Source of the DNA: Natronomonas gomsonensis
Lineage (GTDB): Archaea; Halobacteriota; Halobacteria; Halobacteriales; Haloarculaceae
Length of the DNA stretch: 64,000 nucleotides
Direction of reading: 5' to 3'
Assembly: GCF_013391635.1 (NCBI RefSeq)
Contig: NZ_JACAWU010000001.1
Location: 558,001-622,000 of the forward strand
Part shown: positions 55,272 to 63,630 of the stretch, piece after piece
How the letters are laid out: each line of letters starts with the position of its first letter
Numbering within the stretch: the stretch's first letter is position 1
Notes under the pieces: model-generated
The model's input: the letters and a program-made list of their open reading frames with translations, nothing else
Databases searched by the model: none
What the model was told of the DNA's origin: nothing
Translations under genes and position numbers: made by a program

Positions 55272-56474
55272 TCAGTAACTCCGAGGTAATCCGAGTACGT
55301 GCTCGCCGAGGTAGTTCAACGCGAGTTGCTGGGTGATGGGGACGAGTCGCGTCAGCCGTGCCTCCCGGAAGTACCGCTCGACATCGTACTCGCGGGCGAC
55401 GCCGAAGCCGCCGTGGGTCTGGACCGCGGCGTCGGCGGCGTCGAAGGCCGCCTCCGCGGCGAGGTACTTCGCGACGTTGGCTTCGGCACCGGCGGCCTCC
55501 CGCGGGAGGTCATCGAGGCGACCGGCGGCGTCGTAAATCACTTTCTTCGCCGCCAGCAGGTCGGCGTAGGCGGCCGCAAGCGGGTGCTGAATCGCTTGGT
55601 TAGCGCCGATTGGTCCGCCGAACACCTCCCGCTCGCTGGCGTACTCGATGCCCCGTTCGAGTGCGACCTCGCCCAATCCGAGACACTCCGCGGCGATGAC
55701 GACTCGCTCCTCGTTGAGGCCGTCGAGCATCTGGTAGAACCCCTCGCCTTCCTCGCCGACGAGATTCTCCGCGGGTACCCGAACCCCGTCGAACCACAGT
55801 TGGTAGGAGCCGACCGCCCGACTCGCTGTCTTGGGAATCGATTCGATTTCGAGGCCGTCGTCGTAGGCGTCTTCGAGGTCGAGTAGGAACATCGAGATGC
55901 CCTCGGTCCGTTTGTCGACCGCCTCTCGCGGGGTCGTCCGCGCCATCAGGAGGAGGTAATCGCTGGCCGCCACGCGGGAAATCCAGATTTTTGCCCCGTC
56001 GACGACGTACTCCTCACCCTCCTTCCGCGCCCGGGTCTCCATCGCCGTCGACTCCGACCCGGCGTTGGGTTCCGTCAGGCCGAACGCCTGAATCCGAACG
56101 TCTCCCGAAGCGACCTTCGGCAGCAGGTCGGCTTGCAGCGACTCGTCGGCGTATTTCACCAGCGGCACCGAGTTGTACACGCCGCCGTGAATCGCCTGAG
56201 CGGCGGCGAACCCGCCGCCGCTGGCCGCGATTTCCTCCATCATGACGACCGCCTCGGCCGTCGACATCCCCGCGCCGCCATCGGCTTCGGGAATCAGGAT
56301 TCCGAGCCAGCCCTCCTCGGCCAGCGTGTCGACGAACTCGTGGGGGTACTCGCCCGTTCGGTCCTTCTCGCGCCAGTAGGCGTCGTCGAACCCCTCGCAT
56401 ATCTCGCGGATGTTCCGCCGGACCAGCCGCTGTGTCTCGGTGAGGTCGACGGAATCCCGCCAGTCGTGTGGCAT
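55272..56474 (-). CDS. Acyl-CoA dehydrogenase
   Basis: A 400-residue flavoprotein that oxidises acyl-CoA to enoyl-CoA. It has the N-terminal helical domain (TETQRLVRRNIREICEGFDD, GWLGILIPEADGGAGMSTAE), the central barrel with AFGLTEPNAGSESTAM and KIWISRVAASDYLLLMART, and the C-terminal domain with RQ-like GANQAIQHPLAAAYADL and QTHGGFGVAREYDVERYFRE. The chain-length preference cannot be deduced. No partner electron-transfer flavoprotein or CoA-ligase gene is nearby. The ATG at 56474 gives the usual length; the longer frame runs into the DUF1684 gene. Confidence 0.9.
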   Translation of the reverse strand: MPHDWRDSVDLTETQRLVRRNIREICEGFDDAYWREKDRTGEYPHEFVDTLAEEGWLGILIPEADGGAGMSTAEAVVMMEEIAASGGGFAAAQAIHGGVYNSVPLVKYADESLQADLLPKVASGDVRIQAFGLTEPNAGSESTAMETRARKEGEEYVVDGAKIWISRVAASDYLLLMARTTPREAVDKRTEGISMFLLDLEDAYDDGLEIESIPKTASRAVGSYQLWFDGVRVPAENLVGEEGEGFYQMLDGLNEERVVIAAECLGLGEVALERGIEYASEREVFGGPIGANQAIQHPLAAAYADLLAAKKVIYDAAGRLDDLPREAAGAEANVAKYLAAEAAFDAADAAVQTHGGFGVAREYDVERYFREARLTRLVPITQQLALNYLGEHVLGLPRSY

Positions 56475-56524
56475 AAAGTATCGTGGTATGCGGTGGGCAA
56501 AAAGACGTGGCTCGGGGAACCCCC

Positions 56525-57091
56525 TCAGCCCTCGTAGCGCTCGCCGGCGGCGATGGCGATTTCCAGCCAGTTTTCCTCGGGCGGCAGCGGGCACTCGTAG
56601 GCCTCGCTGTACGCACAGAAGGGGCTGTACGCGAGGTTGAAATCCAGGGGGACGGTCGCACCGTCTTCGAGTTCGCCCTCCGCGTGCAGTTCCATGTATC
56701 GCCCGGCCGGATAGGTCTGCTGGCCCGTCGTCTTGTCGCGGAAGGGGACGAACAGCGACCCACCGTCGTGGTCGATGCGCTGGTAGGCGACGAGGGTGTG
56801 TTCGTCGACGTCGCCGCTGGCGTCGGGCACCTCGAAGTGGAGGCGAGCGGCGCGTTCGTACAGTTGCTCGCCCTCGGCGGTCGTCTCCATCGCCACCGTC
56901 TCGTCGCTGTCGACGAGTTCGACCGTCGCCTCGACGCGGTAGGCGGGGTCGGGGTCGAAGTACGCGAGGCCGTCGAAGTCCTCGCGCTCTCCGGGCGGCA
57001 GCGGCGACTGCCGCGAGGTGCCGAACTGCTCGTCCTTCTCGGCGCGGTAGGACTGTAACTCCTCGCGCCACGCCTCGGTGTCGAACTCCAT
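56525..57091 (-). CDS. DUF1684 family protein
   Basis: A 188-residue protein of the DUF1684 family. The hallmark C-terminal block is clear: PLDFNLAYSPFCAYSEAYEC followed by PLPPEENWLEIAIAAGE. N-terminal MEFDTEAWREELQSYRAEKD and FVPFRDKTTGQQTYPAGRYM also fit. Function is unknown; members are widespread in haloarchaea and bacteria. The ATG at 57091 starts directly in the conserved part. It lies 50 bases upstream of the acyl-CoA dehydrogenase start, on the same strand, and may be co-transcribed. Confidence 0.85.
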   Translation of the reverse strand: MEFDTEAWREELQSYRAEKDEQFGTSRQSPLPPGEREDFDGLAYFDPDPAYRVEATVELVDSDETVAMETTAEGEQLYERAARLHFEVPDASGDVDEHTLVAYQRIDHDGGSLFVPFRDKTTGQQTYPAGRYMELHAEGELEDGATVPLDFNLAYSPFCAYSEAYECPLPPEENWLEIAIAAGERYEG

Positions 57092-57147
57092 ACCCGAATC
57101 TCGGGGGTCGGACGGATAAGCCGCCCGGCACTCGGGCGGGACCGCCG

Positions 57148-57588
57148 CTACCCGCCGCTGGCGAATCGGTCGAGGAGTCGGACCCGGAGGCCGTTGGCGA
57201 GAAGCGCCGCCAGCGCGCCCTCGACGGCGTGAATCGGCACCGCGAGGACGAACAGCGCAATCGCGCGGAAGCCGTACTGGGCGGCGAACACCGAATCGAA
57301 GCCGAAACCGAGCCGCCACGACGCGTAGGACCCGTAGGCGAACAGCACGACACAGGCCGCCGCGCCGCCGAGTGCGCCCGCCAACAGCCCGTTCGACATG
57401 GCGTTGCCGTAGCGGTCAGTCAGCACGCCGGCGACGAAACCCGCCAGCAGACCGCCGAGATACACCTCCCGACGGATTTCCAGCCGAAGCAACCCCGGGA
57501 GGAGGACGGCCAACAGCGTAGCGGCTCCGAGGAGCGTCGGCCGCCAGTTCACGTCGAAGGAGGGTCGAAGCGAGCGTTCGCGGGCCAT
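57148..57588 (-). CDS. DUF5518-like membrane protein
   Basis: A 146-residue protein with four hydrophobic spans (ATLLAVLLPGLL; YLGGLLAGFVAGVL; LLAGALGGAAACVVLFAY; IALFVLAVPIHAVEGALAAL) and a short basic start MARERSLRPSFDVNWR. The glycine-rich spans and DRYGNAMSNG loop fit haloarchaeal DUF5518 proteins of unknown function. A TTTATT box (minus strand, 57613-57618) is about 28 bases before the ATG, which supports a leaderless start at 57588. It is divergent from the truncated helicase gene. Confidence 0.72.
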   Translation of the reverse strand: MARERSLRPSFDVNWRPTLLGAATLLAVLLPGLLRLEIRREVYLGGLLAGFVAGVLTDRYGNAMSNGLLAGALGGAAACVVLFAYGSYASWRLGFGFDSVFAAQYGFRAIALFVLAVPIHAVEGALAALLANGLRVRLLDRFASGG

Positions 57589-57672
57589 CGGACCGAGTTG
57601 GTTCCCGATGGCAAATAAACCCACGGCCGCCCCGTTCGACACGTCTTTAGGCGAAGACGCGTCACTCCCGGT

Positions 57673-58608
57673 GTGTCCCACGACGCCGAGGAGTCGAGCG
57701 GAAGCGGCGACGGAAGCGGCGCGTCTGTCGGGAGGGGCGACGGCGCCGACGGCCCCGACTGGCGGCCCATCTTCGGCCACGACGAACCCTACGACGACCA
57801 AATCGACGGCATCGAGACGGCCGTCGAGACGGCCCGCGAGGGCGGCTTCCTCGCCCTGGAGGGCGCCTGCGGCACCGGCAAGACGATGCTGGCACTGACG
57901 GCCGGCATCCACCTCGTTCGCGACCCCGACTCGACGTACGAACGCGTCTTCGTCCTCACGAGCGTCAAACAGCAACTCCGGCAGTTCGAGGAGGACCTCC
58001 GGACAATCAACGGAAACCTGCCCGACGACTGGCACCCGATTTCGGCGATGACGCTCGTCGGAAAGGCCGACGTGTGTCCGTACAACCTCGCGGGCGCCGG
58101 CGGCATCGACGAGACGAACGTCTACGAGCGCTGTGAGGGCCTCCGTGAGCGCACTCGTGGGCTGACCGACGAGACGACCGCCGACTCGCTGGCGGCACAG
58201 GCCCGCAGCCAGCAGGTCGGACTGGGCGATTCCGGAAGCGGCGCTTCGTATCTAGAAGCGGCCAGCGAACCGACGCCGTATCCCCGAGAGATGCCCGAGG
58301 CCGGCGACAGCGGCGTCGAGTACTGCCCCTTCTACGCGCAGTACCTCGCTGACCTACCGGAGGACGGTGACCCCGTCGAGGCCGTCCCCTTCGACCCCAC
58401 CGAGTTGGGCCTCATCGAGAGCGAAGACCTCGTGCAGTTGTCGGCCGGGCACGGGGCCTGCCCCCATTCGGTGATGGGCGCGCTGCTGCCCCACGTCGAG
58501 GTGCTGGTCGGCAACTACTACCACGCGTTTGGTGAATCCGCACACCCCGGCTCACCGGGTACTGAAGGCGGCACAGGGCGGACGAATACACGGCGAGCGG
58601 CTGCGTAA
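57673..58608 (+). pseudogene. Fe-S SF2 helicase (XPD/DinG-like), truncated by element insertion
   Basis: An open frame of 311 residues that matches only the N-terminal part of a haloarchaeal ATP-dependent Fe-S helicase. It has Walker A GACGTGKT (64-71) and four cysteines that would hold the [4Fe-4S] cluster: C135, C154, C218 and C263. Homology-like sequence ends at VGNYYHAF (F286, base 58530), exactly where the family's DEAH-box region should follow. The last 25 residues (GESAHPGSPGTEGGTGRTNT...) are proline/glycine-rich nonsense leading to TAA. The start is GTG at 57673 with TCTTTA about 26 bases upstream. I infer inactivation by insertion; the rest of the gene must lie beyond the window or be lost. 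Confidence 0.75.
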
Positions 58609-58626
58609 CGGCTGTTCTGAGGAGAG

Positions 58627-58650
58627 GCCGACCCCAGCGGGGTGGTCGGC
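58627..58650. repeat. Inverted repeat at the rep start, candidate replication origin
   Basis: GCCGACC (58627-58633) and GGTCGGC (58644-58650) are perfect 7-base arms around CCAGCGGGGT, so a stable cruciform can form right at the rep start codons (GTG at 58642 or 58651). Rolling-circle Reps nick at such hairpins, often beside their own gene. No conserved nick sequence could be verified. Confidence 0.35.
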
Positions 58651-60231
58651 GTGAGGGCGAGCGCAACGGTGACGGCGACGGCCCCCAGCGGCGGTGCTGG
58701 CGTGGCGTCCGCGTCGGTGCCTGAGTCGGTGGTCGACTCGGACCCATGGTTCACTGACCCGAACAGGCTGGCCGGGTGGGCCGACGACGTGGCCGGGTCG
58801 GTGGGGGCGGCCGAGTTGACCGGCTACCCCGACGCCAACGCGCTGGGCGAGGCAGCCGACGTTTACCTAAACCGCAACCGCCGGAAACACCGAGAGCGAC
58901 TCGGCGGGCTGGTAGAGGACCGACCGCTCGGGAGCGACTTGTGGGCGGCTGAAGCCGACGCACGCCTCGCGGCGGTGGCTGGCCCGGCCAGTACCGAGTC
59001 TGAATCAACCACCACTGTCCCAACGGTCACGTGTGTGTCCGACCCCTTCCCGTGGGCGGGCGACCCGACGGCCGACGACAAGACCCGACTGGTGTTGACC
59101 GTCGCCGCGTCGGGTGATTCACCGACCGAACCGGTGCCGCTCGGAGCCACGCTGGACGCGGCGTTCGGCCAGCACACCACCACGGAGTACGCCCGAGCGT
59201 CGTGGGTGGACGAACACCACCCGGAACTGATGGAAAAGTGCGACACTGCGGAGGGGTTGAGCCTCCGAGTGAGCGAGAAGGCGCTCTACTTGTTACGTAC
59301 AGGGATGGGGCGCTCCGGAACGGTCCCGTGGGCGACGCTCCCCGACGCCCACGACGCGGACGGCAACCCACTCCCTGTCCGGCGGTTTCACGAGTATCTC
59401 AGTGGGAGCCGTCGCGGTCTAACAGACGGGCGTCGGGCAATAGCGTTCGACCTGCTCGCTGACAACCGGGCGCGGTTCGTGGACGGACCGGACGAGACGC
59501 CCCGCGTGCTGAAGGGCGGGACGGTCCCGGTAGTTCAACGATTCACCTCCTCACGTGAGGCCGAGCGGCTCCGGTCGGGGCTGGCGGAGGTGTTCAACGC
59601 TGCCGAGGCGGCAGCCCAAGAGTGTACGGTGTGGGTGTTGACGCTCCCGCGTGAGTCGGCCGACGGGCCGTGTCACTCCTACGAGGTGTTTCAGCGGGCG
59701 TGGGAGCGGCTGTACGACCGGCTCCGGTACGCCCGAGACGTGGGGGACGGTCGTGGTTCACTCCCACCCTATTGGTATGTGCAAGAGGCACAGCCACGTT
59801 CCGGCTGGTGCCACCGCCACATCGGCTGGTGTGGCCCAGTGGGCGGGTCGGACCCCGGCCTGTCGACAACCCGGCTTCGACGGTGGTGGGCTGACGCGCT
59901 CCGAGTGCCATCGGGCGAGTGGGTTGTCGTTGACGTGGAAGAGCCGTTCGCACTGGCCGACGGCTGGCACACGGCCGACAGCGACAGTCACACGCACACC
60001 GACGGGGAGGGCAAGCGTGTGCTGGCTGATGGTGGGCCGGGCCTCCGGCACTACTTCGGGAAGGGGCCGCGGCGGCTGGTGGAGGTAGCGAGCGCGGACG
60101 TGGCGACGCTCCGGGAGTGGGCGGCGCGGTGTCGGAGGGGTGAGTCAACCGAGGCACTCAGGGAGCGGGCGTCGTTGGCGTTCATGTGGGCAACCGAGAG
60201 ACGGTTTTACGGAACGGGAGGCGGCCTTTGA
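58642..60231 (+). CDS. Probable HUH rolling-circle replication initiator (Rep)
   Basis: A 529-residue protein with the three HUH-endonuclease motifs in order: strand motif VWVLTLPRES (about 330-339), metal motif GWCHRHIGW with H391 and H393, and motif III RHYFGKGPRR with Y471 and K474. Such proteins nick the plus-strand origin and stay bound through the tyrosine to start rolling-circle replication of plasmids or viruses. The N-terminal 300 residues are unlike classic small Reps and may add DNA-binding functions. No ATG is available; GTG at 58642 or 58651 must serve. It is convergent with the element's helicase. Confidence 0.62.
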   Translation: MVGVRASATVTATAPSGGAGVASASVPESVVDSDPWFTDPNRLAGWADDVAGSVGAAELTGYPDANALGEAADVYLNRNRRKHRERLGGLVEDRPLGSDLWAAEADARLAAVAGPASTESESTTTVPTVTCVSDPFPWAGDPTADDKTRLVLTVAASGDSPTEPVPLGATLDAAFGQHTTTEYARASWVDEHHPELMEKCDTAEGLSLRVSEKALYLLRTGMGRSGTVPWATLPDAHDADGNPLPVRRFHEYLSGSRRGLTDGRRAIAFDLLADNRARFVDGPDETPRVLKGGTVPVVQRFTSSREAERLRSGLAEVFNAAEAAAQECTVWVLTLPRESADGPCHSYEVFQRAWERLYDRLRYARDVGDGRGSLPPYWYVQEAQPRSGWCHRHIGWCGPVGGSDPGLSTTRLRRWWADALRVPSGEWVVVDVEEPFALADGWHTADSDSHTHTDGEGKRVLADGGPGLRHYFGKGPRRLVEVASADVATLREWAARCRRGESTEALRERASLAFMWATERRFYGTGGGL

Positions 60232-60270
60232 CCCTGCCACAAACGGCCAGCGGTGACGGGCTGACGCCCG

Positions 60271-60291
60271 CGACCCCTTCGCTTCGGGTCG
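60271..60291. terminator. Hairpin between convergent rep and helicase genes
   Basis: CGACCC (60271-60276) pairs with GGGTCG (60286-60291) across a 9-base loop. It lies in the 73-base gap between the ends of the convergent rep and helicase genes, so it could act as a two-way terminator; no T-run is present on either side. Confidence 0.35.
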
Positions 60292-60304
60292 AACGCCCCC
60301 GGCG

Positions 60305-61957
60305 TTAGCGATGGATGGCGTCCGTGAACCAGTCCGGCAGGTCCACCTTCTGCAGCACGTCGAAGAACGATGCGTCGAGGACGTAGTACGCGCAGTCGTC
60401 GTCCGGGGCGCGAACCCCGCGCCCAACGGACTGCTGTATGTCCTGAGCGGTGGTTTCGTAGTACCAGTCCCATGCGTTGCGTTCATCCATCATGTATCGG
60501 GTCCGCGGGTCGCCCATGTGTGGGTACGGTACTTTGACGAGGGCCTGCCACCGGCAGTCCTCATACGGCAGGTCTACACCATCGGTGGCGGCGGGCGAAA
60601 AAAACATATCGTCGTCCGAGCGCAACCATCGTTCAATCTGCTCGGACAAGTCGGTATCCTCGTATGAGTTGTGGACGCGGCTATTTCGCCGAAACTCCCG
60701 CCCGAGTTGCTGTGCTCGGTCGTAACTGGCGGTGTGAATTAGCCCCTTTTCGCCGCGGTGTTGGTGCGACAGTGATTCGAGCATCTTCACGACTTCGTCA
60801 GCGTGTGTGTCCCAGCCTCCGGACGACATTTTACCGACAACCTTGTCGGTGTAGATAGGCCGGTTTTCCGCTGGAAAAGGCATCGGATACTGGACGACAT
60901 GCGTCTCAGCCGGGTCCAACCCCAACCGCGTAACCCACCGGTCGGGGTCCGAAGCGAAAGGCATCGTTGCCGTCGACAACACCCGTTTGTCAGCCCGGGA
61001 CCAGACGTGTTCCTGTAAGAACTTGTCCACGTCTACTGGCTGTACGTGGATGCTGTACCGTACGTTATTCCCGACAGTCGTTTCTTCGCGGCTGACGACC
61101 CACGGGCGGCCCTTATCCACCTGCATCTTTGCCCACTTGAACTTCCGCTTGAAGTTGCGGCACGCCTGTACCTCTAAAGACTCCTCCTCCGGCACCATCC
61201 CTGTGGACCCCTTGTCGCTGATATACGAAACCGCTCGGTCGAAAGTCCGGTTCAGCTCCATTCGTACGTCGTCAAGTTCGGTCACATCGTCGTCTGGCAG
61301 CTCCCCGACCTCTTGGTCCACCTGTGCGAATACTCGGTCTGGTAACGTGTGCGGCGAAACTTTGAATCCGGCGTGGAGTGACGCGACTTGCCCCTCCAAC
61401 TTGTGACACTCATCCACCACCAACAGCTCTCGGTTCCCGAATGAAACGCGTTTGTTATCCTCGGTTGAGACCGGCAGATAGCCGTCCACGATTAGATAAG
61501 AGAACGTGATGGATGCGACCGACGCTGACATAGCATCCTCCTTCCGATTCCAGTAAGTGCAGTTGGCCGTGTTTATGCAGGATTGCTCGTCCGAACGGTT
61601 CACCGGGCAGTCCTTGCAATCGTAAGTCTCCTCGTCGTCCGTGGTCGCTAAACAGTTGTAGTCAACTCGGCTTCGAAGCGTCGAATAGTACGGATTCAGG
61701 TCTGCATCGCGTTCCAACTGGGTCCGAAGGGCCTTCTGAGGCGTCGTGATGAACGCGTCACCGGACTGCCGAGCAAGCGCCACGTTGATAGGCGACTTGC
61801 CGATACCTGTCGGCAGATTCAGCACCACGTTGCTCACTTCCTCTTTTGACCATAACGCGTTCGCCGCCTCATGGAGTGCCGCCCGCTGATATGGGCGATA
61901 ATCACCACCCTCGTAGAAGTCAAACACCTCATCTGGGTCCGGTCTGTCGGCACTCAT
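60305..61957 (-). CDS. Fe-S cluster DinG/XPD-type DNA helicase of the element
   Basis: A 550-residue superfamily 2 helicase. Walker A LPTGIGKS covers residues 48-55, and DECH is at 182-185. Between them lie five cysteines (C102, C114, C117, C127, C133: YNCLATT, YDCKDC, SCINTANC), which can hold the [4Fe-4S] cluster typical of XPD/DinG/FancJ. The C-terminal helicase motifs include STATMPF, MFFSPAATDGVDLPYEDC and QDIQQSVGRGVRAPDDD (motif VI). It probably unwinds DNA 5' to 3' during replication of the element. Its composition is less GC-rich than the chromosomal genes. Confidence 0.85.
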   Translation of the reverse strand: MSADRPDPDEVFDFYEGGDYRPYQRAALHEAANALWSKEEVSNVVLNLPTGIGKSPINVALARQSGDAFITTPQKALRTQLERDADLNPYYSTLRSRVDYNCLATTDDEETYDCKDCPVNRSDEQSCINTANCTYWNRKEDAMSASVASITFSYLIVDGYLPVSTEDNKRVSFGNRELLVVDECHKLEGQVASLHAGFKVSPHTLPDRVFAQVDQEVGELPDDDVTELDDVRMELNRTFDRAVSYISDKGSTGMVPEEESLEVQACRNFKRKFKWAKMQVDKGRPWVVSREETTVGNNVRYSIHVQPVDVDKFLQEHVWSRADKRVLSTATMPFASDPDRWVTRLGLDPAETHVVQYPMPFPAENRPIYTDKVVGKMSSGGWDTHADEVVKMLESLSHQHRGEKGLIHTASYDRAQQLGREFRRNSRVHNSYEDTDLSEQIERWLRSDDDMFFSPAATDGVDLPYEDCRWQALVKVPYPHMGDPRTRYMMDERNAWDWYYETTAQDIQQSVGRGVRAPDDDCAYYVLDASFFDVLQKVDLPDWFTDAIHR

Positions 61958-62155
61958 GCGGGCACATCCGCTTGAATGTAGAGCGTCGGCATAAGGACGT
62001 GGTCACCGTGGCGGAAGTGAAATGCGCCCCTGCACGATGGGAGTACGTGGGTGTCGCCCAATACACGGCCTTCCCGGCGTCCATCACCGATGGGGCGACG
62101 GTCTGCACCCGTGGGGGCAATACAATGGGCCGACCCCCTCCGGGCGGCTGACCCG

Positions 62156-62659
62156 CTACTCGTCCCAGTCATTAGAGTTCAGCACGCCAGCCCGGTAGAG
62201 TTGGGTGTAGAAACCGACTAGGAGGACACCTGCCAAGACGGTCATTATACCGGGTACGAGGCGATATATGGGGTTGGAAACCTGTACGGTAAGAGCCATC
62301 GCCTGTGCCACTCCGACGAAGGCAAGCACGAGCGTCAGGCGGGTTACAGCGCGGTTTGAGCGGAGACTCCGTTGCTCCTGACGACGTTCCCGGGCATAGG
62401 AGTACCCCTTACCTGTGAGTTCCAGTTCGTTTCGAGTTGGGTCGTCATCATCGCCCAAAATGAGTGCTGTTCTCTCGGCGAGGCCCATACTAACCAGCGT
62501 TTTTGAGGCAGTTGCAATCGCCTCCTCGGAGAGGCCGGTTTGCTCGACTAAATTCACCTCTGGGTCAAGTTGTGGTCCGTCGCCGTGGCGGGGAAATTCT
62601 CCCCGTCCGCCCATCTCGTAGAGCGTTTCCAGCACCTCCTGCCACGGGTTATCTCGCAT
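62156..62659 (-). CDS. Winged-helix plus two-span membrane protein of the element
   Basis: A 167-residue protein. Residues 1-95 look like a winged-helix fold (WQEVLETLYEMG, EQTGLSEEAIATASKTLVSM, LELTGKGYSYARERRQEQ). Two hydrophobic segments follow (TRLTLVLAFVGVAQAMALTV; LVPGIMTVLAGVLLVGFYTQ). Such membrane-tethered HTH proteins are frequent in haloarchaeal plasmids and proviruses, but their function is unproven. The ATG at 62659 shares a 150-base divergent region with the HalOD1 gene. Confidence 0.65.
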   Translation of the reverse strand: MRDNPWQEVLETLYEMGGRGEFPRHGDGPQLDPEVNLVEQTGLSEEAIATASKTLVSMGLAERTALILGDDDDPTRNELELTGKGYSYARERRQEQRSLRSNRAVTRLTLVLAFVGVAQAMALTVQVSNPIYRLVPGIMTVLAGVLLVGFYTQLYRAGVLNSNDWDE

Positions 62660-62809
62660 AGAATCACATCAGGGAGCGCCGACTTAAAACGCGGCCAACG
62701 TTGGAGATATGCAATCGAGATTCAGTGGAATAACGGACAGTACCGTCGTAAATACGCAGGCGAATCCAAACTGATTTTTGCAATGGTGAGAATTGGCATC
62801 CGTTGAGTG

Positions 62810-63037
62810 ATGCTCATAGAATCACTTATCGGGGCAATTGCGGACGCTAAGGGCAAAGAGCCGGATGAACTGGAGTTCGTTCTCGAAGACCACATTTCGG
62901 CGGAGGCGATTCAGCAGTTGGATGACCATGCGAGCGAATCATGGACGCTTCAGTTCGAACTCCCGAATCACACCGTACAGGTTGGAGGTGACGGTACCAT
63001 CCTCGTAGACGGCACAGAGGAACAGATGTGCCCCTGA
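62810..63037 (+). CDS. Stand-alone HalOD1 domain protein
   Basis: A 75-residue protein that consists of one HalOD1 output domain: ESLIGAIADAKGKEPDELEF, the central helix SAEAIQQLDDH, and the strand pair WTLQFELPNHTVQVGGDGTI. In haloarchaea this domain ends signalling proteins or stands alone; its biochemical role is unknown. The ATG at 62810 is chosen over an adjoining GTG at 62807. An AT-rich stretch (CTGATTTTTGCAATG) about 30 bases upstream may be its promoter. Confidence 0.75.
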   Translation: MLIESLIGAIADAKGKEPDELEFVLEDHISAEAIQQLDDHASESWTLQFELPNHTVQVGGDGTILVDGTEEQMCP

Positions 63038-63046
63038 ACGCCAATT

Positions 63047-63105
63047 CTGTTGGAACAGCGGACCCATTGTGTCTGTCACTCGACGGCCACTAAGAATTCC
63101 AACAG
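63047..63105. terminator. Long inverted repeat between convergent element genes
   Basis: CTGTTGGAA (63047-63055) and TTCCAACAG (63097-63105) are perfect 9-base arms with a 41-base spacer, located between the end of the HalOD1 gene and the end of the next, convergent gene. The left arm is itself within the palindrome CTGTTGGAACAG. It may end both transcripts or mark a recombination or processing site. Confidence 0.35.
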
Positions 63106-63132
63106 GCCCATACATAGCGAATCGTCCGCCGT

Positions 63133-63630
63133 CTAAAACGCCGACAACAGTAGACGCAAGAAATTAGCCTCGCTCTCGTCCGGCTTCCGTGGAGCGACCC
63201 GCCGACCCTCCATCGAACTGGGCGCTTTGTACTCCCAGTCGTGGTCGATAAACTCCGCCAACTCGGGGTTGATGAGTTGGGCCGAGGACACCCAGTACGT
63301 CTTGCCTTCGACCTCCAGCCCGGTCATCTCCTCGAACGGCAGAAGTTTGGTCCCTTTCGGGATGAACAGTTCTTGGGAACACCGGAGCAGAATCGGGTCC
63401 GATAGGTTCGGGTCAACGCCGTAGATGAGTTCGTACTCGGATTTTTTCTTCCCAGTTGGCCACCTATCCGCGAAGATAACGCTAATTTCATCGCTCAAGT
63501 CCTCCCGAGTGTATCCTTCGGCTTCGTAATCGTCCGAATCGGTGTAGTCGGTATGCCGCTCCCCACGCTCCGTTGAGCCGTCCTCTGATGCCTCCGACGA
63601 CCCCCCAGTGAACTTGTCAAAGAGTCCCAT
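63133..63630 (-). CDS. Unrecognised acidic protein of the element
   Basis: A 165-residue protein. A charged low-complexity N-terminal third (MGLFDKFTGGSSEASEDGST, then an E/D/Y-rich stretch) is followed by a folded part with ISVIFADRWPTGKKKSEYEL, LLRCSQELFIPKGTKLLPFE and KTYWVSSAQLINPELAEFID. It has no membrane span or known motif, and I do not recognise a family. Codon use with full-length acidic frame and an ATG start suggest a real gene. It is convergent with the HalOD1 gene. Confidence 0.6.
   Translation of the reverse strand: MGLFDKFTGGSSEASEDGSTERGERHTDYTDSDDYEAEGYTREDLSDEISVIFADRWPTGKKKSEYELIYGVDPNLSDPILLRCSQELFIPKGTKLLPFEEMTGLEVEGKTYWVSSAQLINPELAEFIDHDWEYKAPSSMEGRRVAPRKPDESEANFLRLLLSAF

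Noticed and set aside
60232-60304. A tRNA-like 3' end between rep and the element helicase
   Set aside because: Only one short hairpin (CGACCC/GGGTCG) is present; there is no acceptor stem, anticodon arm or TTCGA loop in the right order.
61958-62155. Small frames in the gap between the element helicase and the winged-helix gene
   Set aside because: Short, with codon use unlike neighbours and no start-site signals; the gap more likely holds the helicase promoter.
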